This document shows, in pieces, positions 1 through 11,566 of a DNA stretch of 64,000 nt. The notes under the pieces are model-generated. The model was given only the letters and a program-made list of their open reading frames with translations. It was not told the origin of the DNA and did no database searches. A program made the translations under genes and the position numbers. Every line of letters starts with the position of its first letter. Positions within the stretch are counted from its first letter, which is position 1. Source of the DNA: Lampris incognitus (lineage: Eukaryota; Chordata; Actinopteri; Lampriformes; Lampridae); the NCBI RefSeq assembly GCF_029633865.1, contig NC_079213.1, positions 101,085,193-101,149,192 on the forward strand, given 5' to 3'.

Positions 1-814
1 AATGAGGTGGGCTCTCAAAGGAAGGCTTCAAGGCTTTCAGTCCAGTAAACCTTTTTGCAAAGACAATTAATCTACATGGAATTTCTGTTTCCAAAAGACT
101 TATCTTCTGTGTCGCCTGATGAAGCTGACCCCAGCATGACTTACTCGAGTTTTTCAGGTCTAAGAAATTGAAAGCCTTTCTTCTATCAAAAGCACTCCCA
201 CCAACGCCTCATAGACTTAAGGGAACGGGGTTAGGCCTTTCTAGTACTCTATTTTATGTATGTACAGCACATTGTAACTCTGTTTTGAAAGGTGCTATAT
301 ATATAAATTTATTATTTCTGAAAAACTCTTGGGGGACATTTAAATGCAGCGCATTTGACAGATGATTTTCACTTTTGAAATCACCCTTCATGTACAGATT
401 TTGCTGGTTAGTAGAATAGGAGATATCACTCTGTCCTCCACCTAATGTGCTCAGTAAATTTCAGTGTTGGCTGCCTACATGGGAATGATGGGATTCATCA
501 GACCTTTAAAAAGATAAATCTGGAATCATTCACAAGTGCTGATGCCAGGTGTGTTGTGGCGGTATTGTATTGGGGATCATGACCTGCTCGAGGGTTGAAC
601 TGATTGATTTTTTTAACAGCTCTGACTGCTGATGCTTCATTGACCTTTGCTAGTCGGAGATCAACAATCCAGGCTGACTTTTGATCCTCTATTAGACTGC
701 CTGCTGTTGGTAAATAATGAATAACAGTATATGTTACATAAAGATCATATGACTTGTATGCTTAATAATTAACTGAACATTCCCACTTTTCAGGAATCAG
801 GAACACTATATAAA
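1..814. other. no gene recognised
   Basis: AT-rich single-copy-looking sequence. The longest open frame (65 codons) has no similarity I recognise. No repeat family identified. Confidence 0.5.
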
Positions 815-1600
815 ACAAAATAGCTTCCCCCAGCCCACAGCAGTGCAACAGAAAGACAAAAACACATATCCAAAAACTACAACAAGTTCAAGAACACACA
901 TACTAACACATATATCTAAACTAACACATATATCCAAACTAAAAAAAACAAAACAAAACCAAAATCACTGTCCAAGGGAACGAACGCCAGCCAGGATGAC
1001 TGTCAGAACTGCCGGTCTGCATGCGCTAGCAGTTAGCTTTGCCTGCCCCACTTCTGAGTCCTGTCAGACTGCCCTCGGTGTTTCTTCCTTAGGCGCAGCT
1101 CCAGGCAGGGGCCATGGTATTTGGGTCCACTAGATGCAGCAGACCAGGCTCTCCCAGCCAGACACCCTCGACGCACTGCCGCACACTCCACACGACGACA
1201 CCAAAAACACCACAGTCAATGCCAGGCGAGGCTGCCGCCAGACCACCCTTTGTGTTAATGGAACTGCCAGTCTGCATGGGCTAGCAGTTAGCTTAGCTGC
1301 CCCGCGTCTGCATCATGTCAGACCACCCTTGGTGTTACCTCCTCGGTCATAGCTCCAGGCAAGGCTGTGGTCCCTGGGCCCAAAAGATGCAGCAGAACAA
1401 GCTCTCCTAGCCGATCCAGCGCCAACTCTCCCAGCCATCAAATGAAGACAAAACTTAAATGCAGATGTGGACAAAAACACTGCATGGACAGCACTGGGCG
1501 AGGCCACCACAAACGCAAGTTCGCACCACCATCTTCCCACACAGGTACTGGGTGAGGCCGCCATCTTCTCACAGCGGAAGCAGAACCTTCAATGATGTTG
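815..1600 (-). repeat. composite GC-rich repeat, copy 1
   Basis: Shares long blocks with 14600-15447 (opposite strand) and 32625-33440: the cccagcccacagcagtgc border, gctagcagttagctt, and the gggcgaggccgccgcaaacg block. It lacks the distal tail seen in copy 2. Open frames through it are compositional. The class of element is unknown. Confidence 0.75.
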
Positions 1601-1639
1601 TGCAAAATACACCCATTGCACCTTACAGGATACTGATAC

Positions 1640-2000
1640 CAGCTCTTCTTCTTCTTCTTTTGGCTTGTTCCGTTTTTCAGGGGTCATCACAACAGATTTT
1701 ACAGTTTACATCGGTACCTTGTGAGGACACAGCACCAATGGCAGTCGTTGTTAATCCAGGTCTCAACCGATACTGTATGGAGCCTCAACCAATCCGGTGT
1801 GGTCTTGTCAATCCGCATAATGATTTGGAAAACTTTTATGTCAGAAGCCCTTCCTGACAGAACCACTAACCCTATGGATGGGGGCACAGGTAAAGTGCTG
1901 GATGCCATCCCAGTATTCATGGACTTGTGCCCATGTCTATCGCCATACCGATACCAGCTCACAGAGGGGGAAAAATTGCTTATTAATTTCAATATCAAGG
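1640..2000. repeat. dispersed repeat fragment
   Basis: Contains gttaatccaggtctcaacc and a 'cagaagcccttcctgac' segment of a type I recognise from fish LINE untranslated regions. No intact coding sequence. Confidence 0.45.
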
Positions 2001-2944
2001 CTTCAAAGTTGTCTTCCTATTTAAGATACTCAAAATTTGCTGACAAGGTTACACTGTATTGAGAATATTGATTACTTTGCCATTTTCATAATGGATGCAT
2101 ATTTGTATATGTTTGTGTACCAATAGGCACAATGTGAGTTTTCATTCCACTGCACCTGGCTGATTGCTCAGGGGTTTTCCCCAACAGGCCCTGAGGAATT
2201 TGAGGAGGATTTATTTCCATATAAACAAATATGGAAATGCAATCATACATGTTTTTTCTCTTATTTTTTCAAGATCACTTGGAATGAACTATTTGTTGTT
2301 TAAAATCAAGTTTGAAATGTATTAAACAAATGAATTGTGCATCACTTGCAACCACTATCTGCCCCATCTCAGAGTCCGATTCACAAAACATATTGCGCAA
2401 ATGATATTACAGTGAAAACAGCCATGAAGTTTTGCATCTGATTGCAATTATCCATGTGCCAAAGTGTAAATGGTATATTTTTGGGTCTGGTTCCCAGCTG
2501 ACTGTTTTTGTTTGCTGCTCTGCTTGCTTTTAACTTTAACTTTTAACAACTCCTTGGGACCATTGGATTATTTTAATTGATTTTATGGTGTGCCTCTATT
2601 ATCTTGTGCATTTTATTCAATCATGGACTCCTGCACTGACTTGATTGCATTGAAGCCTCCGATTCTGTAGTGCTGAAGCTGTATGAGGTGAGACCCTTGC
2701 AGACTGAACACTCAGCTAATGGGCTAATGGCTTATTTTAGGAATTGTTAGCTGCTTCTTAGCACACCCACACAACGGTGGAGACGGGAGGTTGTACTCCA
2801 ATTATTAGGGCATCACATTGCTCTGCCTCCATGGAAAAGGCTACTCTAGGGTGCTGAAAAGGAGGCTCTGACTGATTGTCGAACCTCGGATCCAGGAGGA
2901 ACAATGCGGAGTCCATCCTGGCAGTGGAACAACAGACCAACTCT
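2001..2944. other. no gene recognised
   Basis: AT-rich sequence without a convincing open frame or recognised repeat until the LINE fragment that begins near 2945. Confidence 0.45.
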
Positions 2945-4112
2945 TTACCCTTGCGGAAGTGCCGAGGGAGGCACGGGAGTTTGACCAGCCAGCCTACATG
3001 TGTTTTCTGGACTTGGAGAAGGCTTACGACTGTGTAACCCGGGGCACTCTGTGGGGGGTACTGCAGGAGTATAGGGTACCAGGGCAGTTGCTACAAGCCA
3101 TCTGGTCCTTGTGTAACCAAATTGAAAGCTGTGTCCACATTCTTGGCACAAAGTCAAACAGGTTTTCAGTGGGTGTCAGACTCCACCAAGGTTGTTCCTT
3201 GTCTCCGATTCTGTTCGTGATATTTATGGACAGGATCTCAACGCGCAGCCAAGGTGAAGAGTGTGTCTTTTTTGGGAACCTCAGAATTAAATCTCTGCTC
3301 TTCGCAGATGACATGGCTTTGTTGGCTTCATCAGAACGTGACCTCCAGCACGCACTGGGGTGGTTTGCAGCTGAGTGTGAAATGGCTGGGATGAGAGTCA
3401 GCACCTCCAAGTCTGAGGCCATGGTTCTCTATTGGAAAATGGTGGATTGCGCCCTCTGGGTTGGGGATGAATTGTTGCCTCAAGTGAAGGAGTTCAAGTA
3501 TCTCGGGGTCTTGTTCATGCGTGAGGGTAGGATGGAGAGGGAGATTGACAGGCGGATTGGTGCAGCATCAGCAGTAATGCAGACGTTGTACTGGACCGTT
3601 GTGGTGAAGAAGGAGCCAGGAGGCAAAGCTCTCAATTTACCAGTCAATTTTTGTTCCAACCATCACTTATGGTCGTGAGCTTTGGATAGTGACCAAAAGG
3701 GTGAGATCGCGGATACAAGCAGCTGAAATTAGTTCCTCCATAGGGTACCTGGGCTTAGCCTTAGAGATAGGGTGAGGAGCTCGGACATCCGGAGGGAGCT
3801 CAGAGTAGAGCCACTGCTCCTTTGCGTCGAAAGGAGCCAGTTGAGGTGGTTCGGGCATCTCATTAGGATGCCTCCTGGGCGCCTTCCTTTGGAGGTTTTC
3901 CAGGCACGTCCAACTGGGGGGAGACTATGGGGTAGACCCAGAACTCGCTGGAGGGACTACATGTCCAATGTGACCTGGGAACATCTTGGAATCCCTCGGG
4001 AGTAGCAGGAGGGTGTTGCTGGGGAGAGGGACGTCTGGAGTGCCCTACTTAGCTTGCTGCCATCACAGCCCGACCCTGGAGAAGCGACTGATGATGAGAT
4101 GAGATGAGATGA
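2945..4112 (+). mobile_element. APE-type LINE, 3' half (reverse transcriptase to tail)
   Basis: A reverse transcriptase fragment with FLDLEKAYDCV, HQGCSLSPILF and LLFADDMALLAS (the FADD form of the catalytic box), followed in shifted frames by SQLRWFGHLIRMPPGRLP and GRPRTRWRDYM, the usual C-terminus of this fish LINE family. It ends with (gatga)n near 4090. Frameshifts near 3620 and a stop before 3772 make it dead. The 5' half of the same family appears at 11567-13060. The clade is not assigned. Confidence 0.85.
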
Positions 4113-4303
4113 TCTGCTTCTTAGTTATCTTTTTAACGTTTTGACCCACTGATCTGAATCATCGTTTACCACTTTATCCCAGTTCCATTGGTTTTACAAG
4201 ACATCCCTGGTTGCTTTCCTATTGATTAAAATTTCCTTACGGATCCAGCTACTTGCTTGCCTAGGGTTGTTTTTAGCCTGGTTAGCTTAGCCACGAAGCT
4301 AAG

Positions 4304-4683
4304 CTAAACAATTATGCCAACTTTGCCCTGTGAGGACTGTGTGCTACTCGAGAATGCAAACAGAAAGATCGCTGACCTTAAAGAGAATGTTCGACGGCTT
4401 TTTAATGAACTGCATAAGAAAGGTTCCGTTTTGACAAGATTCAACATGGCTTCTGGGCAGTCATATTGGATTGTTTCTCTCAGTGCAACCATCCAGAACA
4501 CAGTTCTGTGGGATCCCTCCACTTGTCTAATGATTTCCTCCTGGTTGACACCTAACCACCAGTCATCCTGGGCCGAAGTAGTAGTCCACAGTCGCAAGAA
4601 AGACTTGGACGGGGCTGCCTGATCCCTCCCTTAAGCCTCTCCAACCACGACGTGACCCTGTCTAATGACACTCTAGTCCACCC
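4304..4683 (+). pseudogene. LINE ORF1-like fragment
   Basis: A 102-codon frame with a CEDC motif near its start, a lysine- and arginine-rich first half, and SSWAEVVVHSRKK near the end, reminiscent of ORF1/gag-like proteins of fish non-LTR elements. No zinc knuckle is visible. Weak call. Confidence 0.35.
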
Positions 4684-6641
4684 AGCTGATGTTTCTGTGG
4701 TGTGAGAAAGGAATCTTTGTCGGGTACGACAAGAATAGCCCAGCCTACATGGTCTATTATCCTAACAATGGGAAACTGCAGAAGCACAGACAGGTTAAGT
4801 TTGTGACAAAAACGATTGCAGAGCAGCAGACACAGACTGGCATGACACCTGATGACGATGACTTCGAGGTGCAGAATAGGGCTAGCAAGACCAGGCAAAA
4901 TACTGATGTGAGTCCAGGATGTACTCAGAGCCAGGTCCCAGTAACTAGGCCTGAGGTGAACAGCCAAACACAGATGGGCGAGCCCAGCCATGAGCCTACA
5001 TGATACCGAAACCAGGTTATTTAAGTGAATAGGTATCTGATGAGGAGCGTGACGATCATGTACTGACGAACATAGATTACTGTTACAGACTGATGTGTAA
5101 TGTACCCCTAACATTCAGGGAAGCGGTAACCTCAACTAACTCAAAGGAATGGATTAATGCAATGGATGATGAAATGCAATCGCTCAGAGAAAATGACACA
5201 TTTATGCTGACCAACTTACCTGAGGGTAAGAATGCAATGGGGCGGGGGGTAGATGGGTATATGCGATTAAGAACGATGTTGACAGATCTGATAAATACAA
5301 GGCACGGTATGTAGCTAAGGGATACATTCAAAAAATGGGTGTAGACTATGAGGAGACATTTTCTCCTACTGCTAACTTGACCAGTATCAGAGTGTTGATG
5401 CAAAAATCAGGAAAACCTGATTTTACATCAGATGGATGTCAAAACTGCCTACCTACATGCACCAATAGATTGCGAGATTTTCATGGAACAACCAGAGGGT
5501 TACGAGCTGAAATCTAGTGCAAATTAAAAGTTGGTGTATAAGCTAGAAAAGTCATTATATGGGTTAAACAGTCAGGCAGCAACTGGAACAAAATGTTGCA
5601 TGAGTATCCGAGCGAAAATGAGTTTTTGCAAAATCCAGCTGATCATTGTGTTTACACAAGGGAAACAGAAACTGAGAAAGGGATAATTATAATATGGGTT
5701 GATGACTTGATTATTGCTGCCAGTGATGAAAATGCACTGAAGGTTGTAAAGGAGATGCTTACAGCAAAATTCAAGATGAAAGACTTGGGTAAATTGAAAT
5801 ATTTTCTTGGTATCGATCTTGACCAGTGTGATAAATGTGTGAAAATGTCACAGAAGAGGTATGTAGAAAAAATGTTAGAAAGGTTTGAAATACAAGATTG
5901 TAAACCTACAGCAACACCATGTGAAGAAAAATTGAACTACACTAATGATGCAGAAATGTTGAGTGGTGCCAGAAAATACAGAGATAGTAGGTAGCCTAAT
6001 GTATCTGACTACATGCACGAGACTCGATCTAAGTTTTGTAGTAAGTAAACTGTCACAGTACTTTACTGAGCCAACAGAAGAGCAATGGATTACTGTAAAA
6101 CATGTACTGAGATATCTGAAAGGCACAATTGACAGAGTTGTGTTACAGGGAATGTGATGATGAGAAACTGTGGCTACAAGCGTACAGTGATGCAGATTGG
6201 GCGGCTGACATAACTGACAGATGCAGCACAACTGGTTATTGTATAAGCCTAAATGAAAATGGTCCTTTGGTTTCTTGGAAAACCAAAAAGCAGCCCACTG
6301 TTGCACTGTCCACTTGTGAGGCAGAGTATGTGGCGTTAGCTGCAACTACACAAGAGTGTATGTACCTAGTGCAACTACTAGACGGTATTGACAGACGTCA
6401 GTACACACCACCTAAGGTCTATGAGGATAACCAAGGTGCAATAGCGTCGGCAAAGAATCCTGTAAGCAGACAGTGATGTAAGCACATTGACATAAAGTAT
6501 CACTTTGTAAGGTCAACTGTGAATACTGGAAAAATAAGTCTGGAGTATTGCCCAACAGACCAGATGGTAGCAGATGTGATGAGGAAACCCGCAACAAAAT
6601 TTAAGTTGATTAAGTTTGCAAAGTTTATGTTTGGAGAGTAA
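4684..6641 (+). pseudogene. Ty1/copia polyprotein remnant (integrase C-terminus, RT, RNase H)
   Basis: Frames 4689-5003, 5093-5314, 5335-5517, 5593-5994, 5963-6157 and 6129-6476 together follow a copia polyprotein. Visible are the integrase end (GIFVGYDKNSPAY), RT (VAKGYIQKMGVDYEETFSP; WVDDLIIAA as the YVDD box; LGKLKYFLGID), and RNase H (YSDADWAAD, STCEAEYVALA, VYEDNQGAI). At least four frame breaks and a stop at 6474 are present. Gag, protease and the 5' LTR are missing, so it is 5'-truncated at about 4684. The stop is at 6639-6641. Confidence 0.9.
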
Positions 6642-6730
6642 CCACATAAGTGAAAGGTTGCATGATGCGAGGTAAAAATTCTTAAGATATTTTAAGTTAA
6701 GAAGATGAACAACATGAGAGCAAGTGGGGG

Positions 6731-7401
6731 TGTTGACATATATCAAATAAGTGTGCTCTCAATTGTAGAAGTAAATCTATATTTTTGTATTAACACATAG
6801 GCAAACTTAATGAGTACATGCGGGTACTGTATGATGGACAATGATAACAGCCAATGAAATGCTTTCTATGTTGATTCCGGTAAGAGGAGAACTGACGCCC
6901 CACTGTGTATTTATTCCTCCGTAGAGTTAGCATTTGTTTTGGTCTAGCACTGGGTGTGCACGCCAGAATCGCTGAACAATTCAACTCTGACAACAAAAAC
7001 CATAAAATAAAATATAGCTCTTTAAAGTAACAATTAAAAGAGAGGGGAAAAAAGTATGTTCCAAGCTGAAAGTTCCAACTTATGCTTCATAATGTTAAAG
7101 GGTCCGAGCGCAACGAGTTCAGTCCCTTGTCCCTATGCGTATGTTGATCCAAAGAGTTCAGTTTCTTTGTCCTTGAGTGTGGGATGTACTACTACTATTA
7201 TTACGTCTACCCGGGTAAAGCTAATAGTGTGTACGTGTTCTTATCTGGTGTCTTGAATGAGCGAATCGAGCTAGTCTAACTTCTTCTGTGGACAGATCCC
7301 AGGGTAGGTCACACCGCTTCCACGACCGTCCACAGTCTCACTGGGCTGAGCTCGCCATCACAGAATCATCCAGAATCTATCTGGTAGTTCAAAAACCAAC
7401 A
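6731..7401 (+). repeat. probable 3' LTR of the copia element
   Basis: A purine run (caagtggggg) just after the copia coding region precedes tgttgacata, and a candidate end is ...aaccaaca at 7401, giving TGTT/AACA inverted ends. No second copy exists in the window, so the right border is a guess. Confidence 0.5.
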
Positions 7402-7532
7402 TACATACACACATAGTTCAGAGTTCCAATAAATTATTCTGTTCTCTGTTCTTTTTCTAACATGAGACCTCATTAGCTTCTTTTCTTCATTTAGAACATC
7501 TTACAACATTAAACCAATGAATAAAGAATATA

Positions 7533-7710
7533 CTGTGGCGGACACTAGGGGCTATGCCTCTCACCCAGCAGGACTGTGAGCTGGGGGCGTGGTTTACGTT
7601 CCCGGGCTCGCCGGGGCAGGGTTGTTCCTGCTGCAGTTGGTTTTTGGAGTTGAGGAATAAACATCAAACTCGCCTTGGTCTCATGTGTTTTTCCTCATTC
7701 CTGCCACAAT
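7533..7710 (+). repeat. solo-LTR-like repeat, copy 1
   Basis: Begins tgtggcggacactaggg and includes ctgggggcgtggttt and gaggaataaa (a poly(A) signal). An inverted copy lies at 8755-8931. A start with TGT and an internal AATAAA suggest an LTR, but ends and duplications are not resolved. Confidence 0.6.
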
Positions 7711-8259
7711 ACTTTGATTACAGTGAGACGAATGTCACAACAAGTATTCTCTTTTTAAACACTTTTTTACCTGAATCATTTTAACTCTTTTAAACAACAT
7801 TTTAATATGTTTAACTTTAACATGAATATGAATTGAATTATCACTACTAACATGTACCTTTTAATAACCAAAATCAGTTAAATCACATTGTAGTTGTACC
7901 ACAAATCATTAAAATGTTCAAACCGAATGGTTTTCATGTCAACAAAATAAGCGAAATGCACCTTTCACTCTTCATCATGCTATGCTATCCACTAATCAGT
8001 TAATAGCTAGCTTGGCGATTATTAGGCATCAAAGTACATTGAAAACATTAGACAACATTCTCATAACCCCAACTGTTTTTTTATGAAAAGTATCTGAACA
8101 TGAACAAGTATCAGTGGCGAGCAGTGACCTTCGAAGCTGGGTATGCTACCTCGTCCCCACCCCCACCCCGGGTACGCACGCACGAACGACCGCCCGCCCA
8201 CTACAACCTCCTCCCACCACTGCAAATGGCACGCTCGCACCCCTCACTCACTCACTCAC
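7711..8259. other. no gene recognised
   Basis: AT-rich, then a C-rich patch and a (ctca)n tract near 8230-8272. No recognised product. Confidence 0.4.
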
Positions 8260-8604
8260 TCACTCACACACAACCTCTTTGGTAACGTACCTCCAGACTG
8301 TAGAAAGCTGGGCGAAGTTAGACACACGGGTGGTTTCATCAGTTAGTATCGCTACAAAGCTTGCGTCTTTGATTTCAGATTTTATTTCATTCAGCAGCAC
8401 ATTCCCCACAGATTCCATCAGATCATTTTGGATGTGGCTTGACATGCCAGAAAAGACACTGCACGTCTCCAAATGATGGGCTAGCCTCTCATCATATTTC
8501 CGGAGTAGGTTGACGAGCTCAATATAATTACTGTCCGATCCTTCCCCCTCTGAGTGCCCCCGGAATGCCTGCTCCTGGGTTCCGAGGTACACAACGACGT
8601 CCAC
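8260..8604 (-). pseudogene. hAT-type transposase fragment (DUF4371-like)
   Basis: 114 codons containing LLRKYDERLAHHL, IQNDLMESVGNVLLNEIK and FVAILTDETTRVSNFAQLS, the pattern of the DUF4371/hAT transposase region with the LDET-like acidic position. Both ends are truncated. Sequence from 9230 to 9462 on the same strand may be another piece (EKLAVNQHIRKH). Confidence 0.7.
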
Positions 8605-8754
8605 GAGTCTATTCGCACTCCCTCATTCAACTGATGATCGATTCGTGTGTTGCCAAATGTCTGACGTTTTACTAGACAACGTACATATGTGTGCAGATGC
8701 ACACTCGTGTTTGATTGCTGTATGGAGATTGTTTAAATCGCCATAACCTGCCGT

Positions 8755-8931
8755 GGTCCAGACTGTGCGTTCTGTAGAAAAAAGGAGACGAAGGCCAGTT
8801 TGAACTTTATTCCTCAGCTCCAAAACCAAACTACAACAGGAACAACCCTGCACCAGAGAGCCCGGGGACGCAAACCACGCCCCCAGCTCACAGCCCTGCT
8901 GGGTGAGAGGCAGCCTAGTGTCCGCCACAAC
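8755..8931 (-). repeat. solo-LTR-like repeat, copy 2 (inverted)
   Basis: Reverse complement of 7533-7710, with clear differences from it. Together the two copies flank the hAT fragment as inverted repeats about 1.05 kb apart. Confidence 0.6.
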
Positions 8932-9489
8932 ATAACCAACAGAACAGTTTGCTAACCTCTGGGCAGCCAACTAGCTATGTATGTTTTTCGTATGTGGTAG
9001 CTTGAAAGTGACGGACGAAATTCTTCGTTGATTTTGTGATGCCATGTTTGGGAGTTGGACGTCCTCCTGCAATAATCATCTTTTTCTCATCAAAAGTCCT
9101 CCGGGAAAACTGGACAGAACGTAACGATTCCATAATATGCGAATTGTCGCTCATATTGACAAGTACTGAAACGTATGGCGGTGAACTAACTGAGCAAGAC
9201 AGACAATTGCCAATTTACAGTAACTAGCTCGCTAGATAGCAGTGTTGCGCATGTGTTTCCGGATATGCTGGTTCACAGCCAGCTTTTCTGCCCACACCAA
9301 ACTCCCACGCTCAGAATATACTTTCATCACAGAGCGCACGCACGAAGAAAGCTGACCGCTTGGCAGCAGGATAGATGTAGGGATAATGAAGTAAGCTGAA
9401 CGCTTGGCAGCGGGATAGATGTAGCAGACTGCGGTGACAGAAGCTGCCCCCCTCACATTCACAGCTGGGATTCTGATAAAAGAACAGCT
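8932..9489. other. probable hAT remnant sequence with a short tandem duplication
   Basis: Includes two copies of a unit reading gct-ga-cgcttggcagc-ggatagatgtag (about 9350-9423). No intact coding sequence. Confidence 0.4.
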
Positions 9490-11064
9490 TATTAGCGTCT
9501 ATATATGGAAATAGTCAATGATGTAGGGGTAGTGGATGATGTATGGATAGTGAATCAGGAAGTGCAGTGGATTAGCAAGGAGGAAGTGAGGGCAGCTATG
9601 AAGAGGATGCAGAGTGGAAAGGCAGTTGGCCCTGATGACACACCTGTGGAGGCATGGAGATGTTTAGGAGAGATGGCAGTGGGGTTTTTAACTAGATTGT
9701 TTAACACAATCTTGGAAAGTGAGAGGATGCCTGAGGAGTGGAGAAGAAGCATACTGGTACGGGTTTTCAAGAATAAGGGTGATGTGCAGAACTGTAGCAA
9801 CTACAGAGGTATAAAGTTGATCAACCACAGCATGAAGATATTGGAAAAAGTAATAGAAGCTAGGTTAAGAGGAGAGGTGACAATTAGCGAGCAGCAGTAT
9901 GGTTTCATGCCGTGGAAGAGCACCACAGATGCGATCTTTGCTTTGAGAATGTTGATCGAGAAGTATAGAGAAGACCATAAAGAGTTACACTGTGTCTTTG
10001 TAGATTTAGAGAAAGCATACGACAGGGTGCCGAGAGAGGAGGTGTGGTATTGTATGAGGAAGTCGGGAGTTGAAGAGAAGTATGTAGGAGTGGTGCAGGA
10101 TATGTATGAGAAAAGTGTGACAATGGTGAGGTGTGTGGTTGGAATGACAGATGGGTTCAAGGTGGAGGTGGGATTACATCAAGGATCGGCTCTGAGCCCT
10201 TTCTTGTTTGCAATGGTGATGGACAGGTTGACGGACAAGATCAGGCAGGAGTCTCCATGGACGATGATGTTCGCAGATGACATTGTGATTTATAGCGGCA
10301 GTAGGGTGCAGGTTGAGGAGAGCCTGGAGAGGTGGAGGTATGCACTGGAGAGAAGAGGAATGAAAGTCAGTAGGACAAGACGGAATACCTATGCATGAAT
10401 GAGAGGGAGGACAGTGGAATGGTCAGGATGAAAGGAGTGGAGGTGACCAAGGCATATGAGTGTAAATACTTGGGGTCAACTGTCCAAAGTAATGGGGAGT
10501 GCAGATGAGAGGTGAAGAAGAGAGTGCAGGCAGGGTGGAGTGGGTGGAGAAGAGTGTCAGGAGTGACTTGCGACAGAAGGGTAACAGCAAGAGTTAAAGG
10601 AAAGGTTTACACGATGGCTGTGAGACCAGCTATGTTATATGGTTTGGAGACAATGGCACTGATGAAAAGACAGGAGGTGGAGTTGGAGGTGGCAGAGTTG
10701 AAGATGCTAAGATTTTCACTGGGAGCAACGAAGAAGGACAGGATTAGGAACGATTATATTCGAGGGACCGCTCAGGTTGGACGGTTTGGAGACAAAGCAA
10801 GAGAGGCAAGATTGAGATGGCTTGGACATGTGTAGAGGAGAGATGCTGGTTATATTGGGAGAAGGATACTGAATATGGAGCTGCCAGGAAAGAGGAAAAG
10901 AGGAAGGCCAAAGAGGAGGTTTATGGATGTGGTGAGGGAAGACATGCAGGTGGCTGGTGTGACAGAGGAAGACGCAGAAGACAGAAAGAAATGGAAACAG
11001 ATGATCCGCTGTGGCGACCCCTAACGGGAGCAGCTGAAAGTAGTAGTAGTAGTAGTAGTAGATT
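9490..11064 (+). mobile_element. RTE-clade LINE, reverse transcriptase to 3' end
   Basis: A 297-codon frame (9505-10398) carries NYRGIKLINHSMKILEKVIE, FVDLEKAYDRVPRE, HQGSALSPFLF and MMFADDIVIYSGS, the RTE-type RT order. A frame break near 10375 and a stop near 10506 interrupt it; the C-terminal region continues in 10512-10835 (YGLETMALMKRQEVELEV). The 3' end has the gcgacccctaacgggagcagct block and an (agt)n tail at 11040-11061. The endonuclease is absent, but a 5' fragment of the same kind lies at 23758-24076. Confidence 0.88.
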
Positions 11065-11079
11065 CTGGGGAAAGTAATT

Positions 11080-11540
11080 TCATCTCAACTGATATCTTTC
11101 TTCAATATTAATAGTGTTTTTAACAGTTTCCACTCTGGTTTTAGAGGGCTTCATAGTCTCAAGACAGCTCTTGTTATGATTACTAATGACCTACTGCTGA
11201 CTGCAGACAGAGGTGACTGCTCGATTTTAGTTATTTTATACTTAAGTGCTGCCTTTGACACAGTCGACCACAGAATCTGTATCCTCTTACATGGATTGGA
11301 GATTTGGGTAGCCATCAAGGTCTCAGTTCTTAACTTATTATGTTCATACCTCTCCAATAGAAATTTTTCTGTTGTTCTGGGTAACTATTTCCTTGATGGC
11401 TCAGTTGAGTTGTGGTGTCCCTCAAGGCTCAGTTTTTGGTGCACTTCTTGGCCAGGTTGTTCAAAACTATGTTGTGTTTTACCATTTTTATGCTGATGAC
11501 ACTCAGTTTTACATGCCACTAAAACCTACAGGGGTAATAG
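11080..11540 (+). pseudogene. L2-like LINE reverse transcriptase fragment
   Basis: Frames at 11176-11496 and 11372-11560 show SAAFDTVDH, CGVPQGSVFGALL and FYADDTQFYMPLKP, the L2/Rex-like RT core, split by a frameshift near 11420. Both ends are truncated. Confidence 0.82.
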
Positions 11541-11566
11541 TTCCTGGTAGGGTCTCCTAAGGCAAA

